A stretch of DNA of 64,000 bases, taken from contig VZSR01000520.1 in NCBI GenBank assembly GCA_013398615.1, forward strand, positions 35,568,981 through 35,632,980. Reading direction: 5' to 3'. A program made the position numbers and the translations under genes. This DNA comes from Brachypodius melanocephalos (taxonomy: Eukaryota > Chordata > Aves > Passeriformes > Pycnonotidae). Shown here one piece after another: positions 39,685 to 64,000 of this stretch; position 1 is the first letter of the stretch; each line of letters opens with the position of its first letter. The notes beneath the pieces are model-generated. The model saw nothing but the letters and a program-made list of their open reading frames with translations, searched no databases and was not told where the DNA came from.

Positions 39685-41221
39685 TAATCTTAACTATCAA
39701 GCTCCTGAGGCTCTACTGATTTCAGGGAGTGTTCCATTCAGACATTTTAGGCAGACATGTCTTGTCTAAAGTCAGGTGGCGACTGGAGAATGAATACACA
39801 AAAGTGCAAACAACTGATCTAAGTGGCCGTAGTATAAGAACATAGAAGGAGATGTCTGTGCTTAACAAGATGTGTTTGCTGCTTTTTTTCTAACGATGGT
39901 TGTGAGACAGGCAATACATACAAACAGCACTGCTCTTCTCTCAGCGTTGTTGTATGGATGAAAAACTAAGTAAAGTTAAAAGCCTTACCCTACAAGTGAT
40001 GTGAAAATGCCACCCAAGTACTTCTGCGATAACTGCTTTTAAAAAGGAATGTATAGTTGAGGACTGGACTGGTGATCCTGCACTCTTCATGGAACCCAGT
40101 GCCTCAGTTAGGTAAGTCTGCAGCTTAGCATTGGTTTATTACAAAGGCTGCTTTTGCACATCCCTGTGTTTCTCACCTTTTGCTTGACATCTGGAATTTA
40201 CACTTATCATGTCTGAAGGACTTTTGTGTTAAATCCAAATGCACACAGGTTACAGACCCCAAGTGGATGTCTTCCCAGTGACTTCAGTGAGAGCCAGACA
40301 GGAACTTAGAAGAACTACAGGAAATTTTCAAGCTAACAGAAGAAAATTACTTCAATTTAAAAGCTAGCATGAGACTTCCAATAAAATGCACATTAAAAGT
40401 AATGTTAAAAATATCATATAAGCCAGGTAAATGGAGATGGTTAAGCAGCGAAGTAAATGATACTGTTTCCATAAAACTGGGAAGGTTCTTGGCTATTTTG
40501 CTCACCAAAATGAAATTATTGTTCACATTCTACAATAAGGAAAGACCCTAATCACTGCTATGAGGAAAATAAAACGTGCTTACATGTCAGTACTGCCTGT
40601 GTCCACTGACATGGAGATTTCCTCTAAGGAATAGATCCTGCACCTGGACTCTGGCAGCAGTGTTAAGGGAAGCCCATACATGAACAAAACCCACTCCTCT
40701 GTGTTTCTGGATTTGAAGTTATGATTAGCTTTGTTACTGCCTCTTTTCAGGAACAAGCATTGTTCCAAACTTACTCCCCTCAGTTTTCAAACTCCTTTTC
40801 TTTTGTATGATTTTACTTGAGAGTAGTAACAGCCAACCAAATACATCTTATTTCAAGTGATGCAATTATGAAACACATTTTTTTCTTGTATTAAGGAGAT
40901 GAGAAACCAGTACCTGCAGACTCTTCCTCAGATAGACAGGTGTCTTCTCTCTTAAATTCCTGTACAGGGTGAGCACTGAGGATTGTCAGAAGGACAAATA
41001 GCAGAGCTTTTGACTAGTATTAGAAGGGGGAAAGGGTCCAAATCAGGCTTGTCAGTGATGAGTGATGTGACGATGTACCAGAACTTGAGGAAAGGAGCAC
41101 TAATGGGATCTCTCACTCTGCTTTACCAGGCGTTGGCTAAACTGCACCACACCTGAAATGTTTCTACACTAATGCACACACCATGAGGAGCAAAGGAGGA
41201 GCTCAAGGCTTTGGCCTAGTC
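39685..41221. other. intergenic DNA
   Basis: About 1.5 kb between two CR1 fragments. No gene, RNA gene or repeat is recognised. Confidence 0.6.
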
Positions 41222-43066
41222 CTAGAGATTTGATATCATTGGCATAAGTGAAAACTGGTGGGATACGTCCTGTGACTGGAATGCCCTATTGGAGTGTTCC
41301 AGGCTCTTCAGGAGTGACAGGCAGGGCAGAAGAGGCAGAGGGTGGTACTGTAGGTAATAGAAGGGGTAGAATATGTGGAGATCACAGCTGGCAATGGCAT
41401 AGTTGAGAGCCTCTGGGTAAGAATCAAGAAGCAAACAAACAACATGGATGTCATCATGGGAGTCTAATGGACCTCCTAGCCAGGATGATGGCACTGACAA
41501 ATTGTTCTTTGAGGAACGAACTGTCACTTCCAAGTCAGCTTCCCTTATTCTTACAGGAACTTCCACTCGCCAGGAACCAACTGGGAGCATCACACAGCTA
41601 GTACAACGAAGCCCAGAATATTCTTAAAAAACCTGGATGACTTTATGAAACAGGTCCTAAGTGAACCAACTCAGAAAGACGCACTCCTTGAATTGCTGCT
41701 TGTCAGCAGAGAGGATCCCATAAGCCAAGTGGAGATTGGTGACAACAAAGTGATCAAGTTTAAAATCTCCGATGACACAAGGAAAAGCACCACCAAAATC
41801 TCAACTCTAGTCTTCAGGATGCTCACGTTACTAGTAAGTAAAATCTCCTGGGACAATGTCTTTGCAGGGGGTGGGGTCCTTCGGTGGTGGTCACTTTTTA
41901 AACATCACCTCCTAATGGCACAAGAAAATGCAATTCCTGAATGTCAGAAGTCAAGCAGGGGAGGCAGAAGGCCAGCCTGCCTGAACAGTAATCTCTTGGA
42001 AATAAGGCAAAAAAAGGAAAGTGCATACCCAGCGGAAGCAAGGTCAGGTGATATAGAGGAATACAGAGATGCTGCCCGCCACTGGAGGGAGAAAATCCCT
42101 GTGGCCAAAGCTCAACCGGAGTTGAAGTTGCCAGAAATGTGGGCGACAATAAAAAGCTTTTTCAAATATATTAATGGCAATAGGCAATGTGAAAACAACA
42201 CCAGCCCATTCCAGGATGAGGATGGTCACCATGCAAACAGGGGCAGGGACAAGACAGGGGTGTTTAATGCATTCTTTACTTCTCTCTCCAGCATTAGTGA
42301 TGGACTAAGGGGGTCTCAGTGCCCTGAGGTGGAGGACAAGGACTACCAGAATGATCAAACCCCAGTCAATCCTGACTTTGTGTTAGATCTACCGCTCCAG
42401 CTGGATTCCTATAAATCTATGGGGCCTGATGGGATTAATCTAAGAGTCCTCAAAGAGCTGGCTGATGGCATTGCAAAACCTCTCTCTGATTTTTGAGCAG
42501 TTTTGGGAATCCAGAGAGGTCCCAGCTGACCAGAAGCTGGTGCACGTTGTCCTCATTTTTAGGAAGGAAGAACCTGGAAACTACAGGCCTGGCAGTCTCA
42601 CTTCAGTGCCTGGTAAAGTTATGGAGATGATTCAGGAAGGTATTGAAAAACTCGTGAAAAGCAACAGTCACTCACTGGTCACAGCCAGCACAGCTCCATG
42701 AAGGGAAAGTCCTGCTTATCAAACCGGATTTCCTTTCAGGAAAATGTAACCGACATAGTTGATATAAGAAAGCCAGTAGATATAATTGTTTTTTATTTCA
42801 GTAAAGCTTTGGATACTGTCTCTTGCAAGAGTTCTTCTGGACAAAACGTCCAGCACACAGCGGGATAAACACATCATGGGATGGGTGAGCAACTGGCCCA
42901 TGGGTTGGGTACAAAGGGTTACAGTGAATGGAGTGACAGCAGACTGGGGACCTGTCACCAGTGAGGTTCCACAGGGCTCCATCCTGGGCCCTGTGCTCTT
43001 CATTATCTTCATTAATGACCTGGACGCAGGACTAAAAAGGACACTAAGTAAGCTTGCAGACAAAAA
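41222..43066 (+). mobile_element. CR1 LINE fragment with degenerate endonuclease and reverse transcriptase
   Basis: CR1 is the main avian non-LTR retrotransposon; ORF2 encodes an apurinic-type endonuclease and a reverse transcriptase. Endonuclease remnants (for example DIIGISENWWD, near 41233) run from about 41222 to 41640. An open stretch at 41645-42496 includes HWREKI, FFKYING and SMGPDGINLRVLKELADGIA; later frames give NYRPGSLTSVPGKVME and VPQGSILGPVLFIIFINDLD. It is non-functional: stops and frame changes break it, the Asp of RT motif A is lost (VFYFSKALDT where VFLDFSKAFDT is usual), and the FADD box reads LADKK where the element ends. Both the 5' part and the 3' UTR with its terminal repeats are missing. 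It lies antisense to DICER1, about 1 kb beyond the gene's 3' end. Confidence 0.93.
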
Positions 43067-44145
43067 ATGCCTTTGAAGCAGAAACTCTATTGATTTTACA
43101 CCTTGACTTTCTGCAGAACTCCATTTGCTTCACAGTGCTAGCCAGCAAGGGATGGACCACTTTGTTGCAGACTCCAGTTGAGGAGGCCATCCCTCATCCC
43201 ATTTTGCCACAATTAAGAGGATATAATGGCATTCACAACCATTTTATAATATTAGTGTTATAAATGAATCAGAATCAAAGTTAATATTTTCAGATCGATT
43301 TTCCCGCAGAAAATTTTGGGGAAATTTTCTGATTTGACCCACTTGCTAGAACTAGGAAGGTGGGAGCTGTGTTGTCATCCTTATGAGCCTTACACGCTGG
43401 AGCCTGAACGGCCTTACCCATACAGGCCCCTTTTCCAAATCCCAAAAAAGCTATCACAGTGCCTACCAGCAGCCCAGCAGAGGCTTTTCTCTGTAACTTT
43501 AGACAAAATGTGTAGTAAAAGATGCTCACTGCAGATGCCAAACAAGAGACTGCCACGCTGTGAAGCTTTCAGAAAGGAAGACTCCTGATCTTTGTCTGGC
43601 AGGTCTGACTTGTTTCCATAAAAGATACACGACACTACGGTGCCAGTCAGAACACTCTACAAACACTGCCAATATTCAGGATAAGCAAAATGTTAACAGA
43701 AAAAACCCACAAAAATAATGGAATTGATGTTATTAATGCTGAGACTATTAGCTCATATTAACATATTATTCTTAAAACATGCGCCACTCATGCAAACCTG
43801 TGTTGGAGAACCCTTGTGCTCTGGGGCCTCTCAGCTACAACAGACATTTTGCAGGTATAATGGTCAACACAGAGATCAAATTGTACTACATACACCATCA
43901 TTTTTAACCTGAGTGTCCCTTAAGAGTCTTCACATAGCTCTAAAGACAGTTCATTCATCAGAGGAAGGAGACAAGCAGACTTGTCTTTAAACAAGGTGAA
44001 GAAATATTGTTTTCACAAATGTTTTCACAATATTTTTAAATTTAGACTGAACAGCGAGTCTTTGTAAACTCTAGAAGATTTATAGAGATATTAACAGGAA
44101 TTTTAAAAAAAGGAAAATGACAATACAAGGTGAACAGACCATAAC
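43067..44145. other. intergenic DNA between the CR1 and DICER1 3' end
   Basis: About 1.1 kb of unremarkable sequence. No gene, recognised transposon or clear regulatory motif cluster is seen. Confidence 0.6.
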
Positions 44146-44151
44146 TTTATT
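44146..44151 (-). terminator. candidate distal DICER1 poly(A) signal
   Basis: AATAAA on the mRNA strand, followed by U/G-rich sequence (GGTCTGTTCACCTTGTATTG). The two miR-103/107 sites just upstream suggest that the UTR reaches this far. It gives a 3' UTR of about 4.62 kb. Confidence 0.55.
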
Positions 44152-44229
44152 GGAGATATACTCAGCTACAATTATTACAAAAACTATTAAAGGTAATTGT
44201 GATCCATAAGGTGCAGATTGCAAACTTCT

Positions 44230-44236
44230 GCAGCAT
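44230..44236 (-). promoter_or_regulatory. miR-103/107 seed match, distal 3' UTR (paired)
   Basis: ATGCTGC on the mRNA strand, 53 nt from the previous site. Closely spaced miRNA sites often act together. It too depends on use of the most distal poly(A) signal. Confidence 0.5.
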
Positions 44237-44282
44237 GATTACAGTATGAATGAATTACATTTTATGTCCCTTAAAGACAGCT

Positions 44283-44289
44283 GCAGCAT
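44283..44289 (-). promoter_or_regulatory. miR-103/107 seed match, distal 3' UTR
   Basis: ATGCTGC on the mRNA strand. It lies between the two distal poly(A) signals, so it is present only if the signal at 44146-44151 is used. Confidence 0.5.
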
Positions 44290-44521
44290 GTGATGGTAAA
44301 TATTTTATTGTCCATCAAATTATATTTGTTATTCTTTCTACTTGATTTTAACCATCTTTTCAGTCACACTATTTACAATAAAAATGCCTGCAATTTCCAA
44401 TTATTGTTCACAAACATTTTTCTCCCCAACTTGCTGCTGCAGTAAATTCTGAGTGCATCTACAAAGCAATTAAAGTAGTCTGTGGTTGCCATTCAAATAA
44501 AAGAGGGAAAACCCCAACAAC

Positions 44522-44527
44522 TTTATT
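44522..44527 (-). terminator. candidate DICER1 poly(A) signal
   Basis: AATAAA on the mRNA strand, followed directly by GTTGTTGGGGTTTT, a textbook G/U-rich downstream element. It gives a 3' UTR of about 4.24 kb, close to the human length. Confidence 0.6.
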
Positions 44528-45337
44528 GGATGAAATTTATTTTTAAGAACTGTAGGTCAGCTTTAATAGAAGTTAATTTTAACTGCTAGTGGAGTATACT
44601 ACAATGACCTCTAGATATTTGCTAACATAATTCATATTGAGTTACGGCTGATATTTATATTACATTTGATGGTCATGAACTGTAGTGTTTGAAGTTTAAA
44701 ATCTAACATGAAAGTAAAGAAATTAACTTCTTGAATATTAGAGCAGTTGAAAAAGGATCAATGTCAGTAATTAAGTACCAAAAATCAAAATGCTTCTTGC
44801 TTCATTAATATAAAAAATACAGAGGTTTCCATGAGAACGTGTTCATCGGGAACCCCATCCAAAACAAACCCAGAATACTGTCAGAGTCAAGTGCAGTATC
44901 ACAGCAGATCACAATGCTATTTATCATTTTTGGATTGCGTGTGCTGCTGTGACTGGGATACAAAGAATTCATTTTCTGTACAGATAAATGCATAGAATAT
45001 GTAGCATATGTTATGTCATATGCAGTAACATAAAACCCCCACATTTTCCAGTTGATGGTTCTGTATTTGCCCACAAGGAGGAAAACTAAAACTCTGCAAC
45101 ATACATACCAAGCACAAGATCTTCAGGTATGTAAATGAATGCAGTTCCACTGACTGAAATGATACTACATCAATTTGCACCAGCTGAGGATCCAGCACCT
45201 CATCCCTGGGCCACCACTGTAATTCCTCCCCAGCATCGAAACTGGTTCCTGTTCAAGTTCTGTACTCGGCAGTTGCAACATACTACTGTGTAATGAGACT
45301 TAAAAATAGTAGGCTTTTTTTTTTTTGTATGGAGTTT

Positions 45338-45345
45338 AGCAGCAT
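45338..45345 (-). promoter_or_regulatory. miR-103/107 and miR-15/16 overlapping seed match
   Basis: The mRNA reads ATGCTGCT. It matches miR-103/107 nucleotides 1-8, and overlaps TGCTGCTA, which matches miR-15/16 nucleotides 1-8. One site could therefore serve two miRNA families. It lies just 3' (in the mRNA) of the oligo-A tract that reads as T-rich at 45315-45326 on plus. Confidence 0.55.
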
Positions 45346-45869
45346 CAAGCTGAACAAACACTTCAGAAATCACTACTGGGCACTCAATATTCAGACTGGA
45401 CAGATTTAGTTGAGGTTGACCAAATTACTAGGGGCTGTCTTCTCCCAGAAATTACATTACATGTGTAAAATGTTGGTTTGTTCAGAGATAATTACTGGAG
45501 TGTCAGTAAGAGGTCATTCTAATTTTAATTACTTCACATAACAGTAAAATGATGTAGTAGAAAAATAATAGCTTTAAAATACAATCAAGAGTTGTTACAC
45601 ATCTTTGTTGTATTTTTCAATGAAAAGTAAAAATGCCACAGACGTTACAAATGACCTATTTAAGTTGTGCAAGTAAATGACACATTGCAGGCATTAAAAA
45701 CTATCTTTTTCAAAGTCATTAAATCAGAACAGCAGCAAGGCCAAACCACATTTTTCCTCTCTGTTAAGCATTTTTTCCTTGAAATGAGGTAAAGCATGGT
45801 ACCAAGTGCAATGCTTATTTGTGCTACATGAACAGAACAGCGCAAAAAAAAAGCCATAAAAATAAAAAC

Positions 45870-45876
45870 GCAGCAT
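45870..45876 (-). promoter_or_regulatory. miR-103/107 seed match in DICER1 3' UTR
   Basis: ATGCTGC on the mRNA strand, second of five. The local context is AT-rich, which favours accessibility. Confidence 0.55.
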
Positions 45877-46974
45877 AGTTAGGAGGACTGTTTAAAGTAC
45901 AGTATAATAGGACTTAGATAAAAAGCCCCAAGGTTCATGCCAATTAACCTCCACACTATTTATGATGAGCCTGTGTGGTTGCTTTTGAAGATGGGCTGCA
46001 ACAGTCCGCTTACACTTGTGCTTATAGCATGTCAAGTGATTTCTATCCCAACCTTCAAATGATCAGATTTAGGTCTTTAATAGCGTACACTGTCCAGTAT
46101 CAAAATCAACTGTAGGGTAAAACACACAGATGTACAACATGGAAACTAATATGGATTTTCTGCCTCAAAGGGTAAAAAGTATTTCATGAGGTCACACTGG
46201 AAAAAATCGTGGCATTTAAAACGCATTTAAAAATGCATCAGCAGCAGAAACTACTTTATAGTCAGCCACTACACATTTCGGATGTCCAATTCATACGCTT
46301 TTATCTAGTAACAAAGTGATCATTAAACTGTTCTGAAACACAGAGTAGGTTCAGCTGATTTTGTCTGCACCCAAACACTCTGTAACCACTTCACTGCTAA
46401 CAACAACCTGAAACCCCTGAGAATCTATAACCTTGTAACAATCAGTAGGAATTTTAGGCATTCAAAGAATAACTGAAATTTCCGCTTTTCATAATGCAAT
46501 TAAAACTACTTAAGACTTTCTAGATGGTCTGATTTAATCCGATGATTGATGTCTGGCCAGAAACACAGAATTGTTGTCATCAGTAATCATGTATTTTCAC
46601 TAAGAAACTTCAGTCCTACCACAAAAAGCAAGCTATAGCTTAAATGAGTGACTTTTTTTAGTTTTTAAAATAGCTAATGCAAAGCAATTTACATTTGAGA
46701 ATTTGGACTGCATGTTTTTATGTTCCATATCACTGTATCATCTACACTTGCAGTTCTTATACCTCCTCTCACGACTGAAGTACCAAACAAATACTAGACT
46801 TTTTTACAAGCTAGTATTTTAATTCTTGGTTTGACTTCTGTAACAAGCAGCTTTCAAATACAAGAATGGTTCTTTTCACAGACTGAAAAGTGACTGAGAT
46901 AGCAAGTATATGAACTTTTGAAAACTGTATTTCAGAAAAGCTTAATGTCTGCCCCTTGTCACTAAGGCATTTAC

Positions 46975-46980
46975 TTTATT
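46975..46980 (-). terminator. possible proximal poly(A) signal of DICER1
   Basis: AATAAA on the mRNA strand with moderately G/T-containing sequence downstream. Its use would give a 3' UTR of about 1.8 kb and remove four of the five miR-103/107 sites. Weak candidate. A further AATAAA at 48088-48093 has a poorer downstream context. Confidence 0.3.
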
Positions 46981-47709
46981 TTTTGTTAAGAAAGCAAGAG
47001 CTGACAGTTTTTGTTTTGTTTTAGTGTGCATTTGTGAGGAAAGGAACAGGGTTTAAAAGCAGGAAATACAGTATTTGTTTGTAATTTAGTTCATAAGACA
47101 CAGCATCAAGTTCAAACTATTCTGCTGGAAAACGTTAAAACACCTTGCTCTGCTTTCTCAAACTTCAAGCATAATTAACAGGGCAAATTGCAGCAAACCT
47201 CTACTGATGCTGGTGGGAATACAAGACCCACAGCTTTTTTTAAAAGGTAAATTAAGAGGTATTATAGTTACAGTGCAAAAAATTAAAATTTCAAGCATAA
47301 TATATAAACATAGCACCAAAACAGAAAAAAAACCCAATGCATGCAAAAATAAAAAGGAAAAGAAGAGAAAAAAAGAACTGAGGTATTTAAGTGAAGAGTG
47401 CCTACAAAAATCTAATTAAAGAAGTATAGGCAAAGCCTAAAAAATACAAGTATGATTTCCCCCCACGCTCCCAGTAGACCAAAACACCAATGAGCTAGTT
47501 TCTCTAAATTAAGGACCTAAATCACAGATGTATCAAAAGTACGGCAGTTATATCTCAAACATCAACTTTCATGTTATTTAACAGCACAGCTTTGGTAGAT
47601 GAAATATGCATGCAATTCTGAAAAGTACAGTAAGAAATTTACGTGGAAATATCTCTAAGTGTAAAGGTGCTCTGTTTGTTAAATACGTAACCAATTGACT
47701 ATAAAATCT

Positions 47710-47716
47710 GCAGCAT
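47710..47716 (-). promoter_or_regulatory. miR-103/107 seed match in DICER1 3' UTR
   Basis: The mRNA strand reads ATGCTGC, complementary to miR-103/107 nucleotides 2-8. It is the most 5' of five such sites in the UTR. miR-103/107 repression of Dicer through its 3' UTR is known in mammals. Confidence 0.55.
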
Positions 47717-48770
47717 ATCTTAGGTGTGATATGTCTAAGGTTATTTTGTTAGTGACAGTTTGCACTGTGCAATTATTTGTTGCTGTTTCCAGTATTGGAA
47801 CTATCTAGCTTGCAGGTTTGTGTAAAATTGGAATTTTAGCCAAAGACCATTTCGTTTATGGTATAAAAAAAACTGTAGACTAACCACCTCCTCAGAATTG
47901 TTAAAAATAACCTAATTACATATATATGAATATAATTTCTATTATAATCCTGTAATAAGTCACAGCTGTAGTAATGAGTTGTACTGTAAATATAGAGCTG
48001 TATCATTGTAAAATGCATAAGAAAATGAAGGGAATGTAAAACAGTTTGTTCCAAAAAAGATCAGAAATTAAAGATTATTAATGAGGGTTTATTTCTTTTT
48101 AAGGCAAGAACCTTTTTTTATGCAAGACTGTGTGGCATAAGGAAACCGAAGTTTCATTCTACCAGTATGCCAGCCATTTCAATTAAAATCTGTCCCTAAC
48201 AAATAAGTGCAATAATGATTGGGAATGTCATCTTAATGTAAAAAGATGACATGGAGAGAAAAAAAAAAGAAAAATAAAAAGGAGAATACTGGCACACTTA
48301 ATCTTTCTTATACCCAATCATCCAGTACAGTCTTTCAACTGCTTTATGACTGGCACTAGTGCACAGATTGAAGAATTCCAAGATTACTATATATATAAAT
48401 CTAGCAACTGCATTAGGCATAAGCTCCCTGGCCTTCTAATACTAAGCAAAGCTGTACTGACAAGAAAGTAAAACAAAAAGACCTGACAACAATTATTCTG
48501 AACACTTGCTAAATGTCATCATTAAAGCACTCTCGTGATTAAACAAAGCAGAAGTGAGGAAAGAAGACAAGATTGTGTTTGCGCAAAAAACTATAACTAC
48601 AATTAGTTCCAAAATTTTATACATGTTAAATGTTTTGTTATCTATTCTGTTATCAAACAAACTTTAAATTCTGTCTTCCAATTTGTTCCTCTCAACGTCA
48701 ACTTTTTTTTATAATTTGCTTTATTTGTATGTTATTTTTTCCCCCATTTCATTTATTTTTAAGAGGAGTC

Positions 48771-63968
<15,198 letters not shown>

Positions 63969-64000
63969 CTAAACAAGAACACAGACGAAAGAAATCATAA

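Larger units (their letters stand above)
44146..48770 (-). other. DICER1: DICER1 3' UTR (predicted)
   Basis: AT-rich sequence with no CR1 or other recognised transposon. It runs from the stop to candidate poly(A) signals at 44522-44527 (4.24 kb UTR) and 44146-44151 (4.62 kb). The human DICER1 3' UTR is of similar length, about 4.2 kb. It holds five 7-mer matches for miR-103/107 and two for the miR-15/16 family (plus-strand AGCAGCA at 45731-45737 and 46240-46246), plus a Pumilio-type TGTAAATA at 44370-44377. The boundaries are inferred and the true end needs RNA evidence. Confidence 0.75.

Noticed and set aside
41222..41593. 123-codon open frame on the minus strand
   Set aside because: It is the antisense of the CR1 endonuclease region, whose plus-strand reading is clearly CR1 ORF2.
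41645..43076. Reverse transcriptase considered as an endogenous retrovirus
   Set aside because: The motif words (SMGPDG, VPQGSILGPVLF, FINDLD) are those of non-LTR CR1 elements, and no LTR, gag, protease or envelope sequence is seen.
48720..48757. AATAAA motifs 14 and 46 nt after the DICER1 stop codon
   Set aside because: They lie too close to the stop and in T-rich DNA without a clear downstream element. They would also imply an almost absent 3' UTR, unlike known DICER1 mRNAs.

Overview
This is vertebrate nuclear DNA, almost certainly from a bird. The avian call rests on several CR1 LINE fragments, two of which end in the typical 8-bp 3' repeats (ATTCTATG or ATTCTGTG type), on compact introns, and on a DICER1 protein that differs from the human one by small indels. 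There are no bacterial-type operons, and no tRNA or rRNA gene was recognised.

The only protein-coding gene is DICER1, on the minus strand. Positions 48771-63968 hold twelve consecutive coding exons, equivalent to human exons 16-27. All are in frame, and the last ends at a TGA at 48771-48773. Together they encode 1,109 residues: the end of the platform, the PAZ domain, both RNase III domains with all eight expected acidic catalytic-centre residues, and the C-terminal dsRNA-binding domain. The helicase half and the promoter lie beyond position 64000. A long 3' UTR follows, to a poly(A) signal at 44522-44527 or 44146-44151. Three let-7 seed matches in the coding exons and five miR-103/107 seed matches in the 3' UTR fit the known feedback in which microRNAs regulate the enzyme that makes them. 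Intron 20 uses a GC donor.

Positions 1-44145 are gene-free. In human the neighbour on the 3' side of DICER1 is GSC, so this is probably part of the GSC-DICER1 intergenic desert. It holds six recognisable CR1 fragments, two much older CR1-like remnants, simple repeats, and several stretches that look like conserved regulatory DNA. The best of these is a CpG-rich, homeodomain-motif-rich block at about 34.7-35.56 kb, with a second block at 35.78-36.13 kb. The CR1 at 41.2-43.07 kb keeps readable endonuclease and reverse transcriptase sequence but is dead. No CR1 was seen within the DICER1 transcription unit.

I found no wholly new system. The points most worth following up are the microRNA-Dicer feedback sites, the GC-AG intron and the candidate enhancers.
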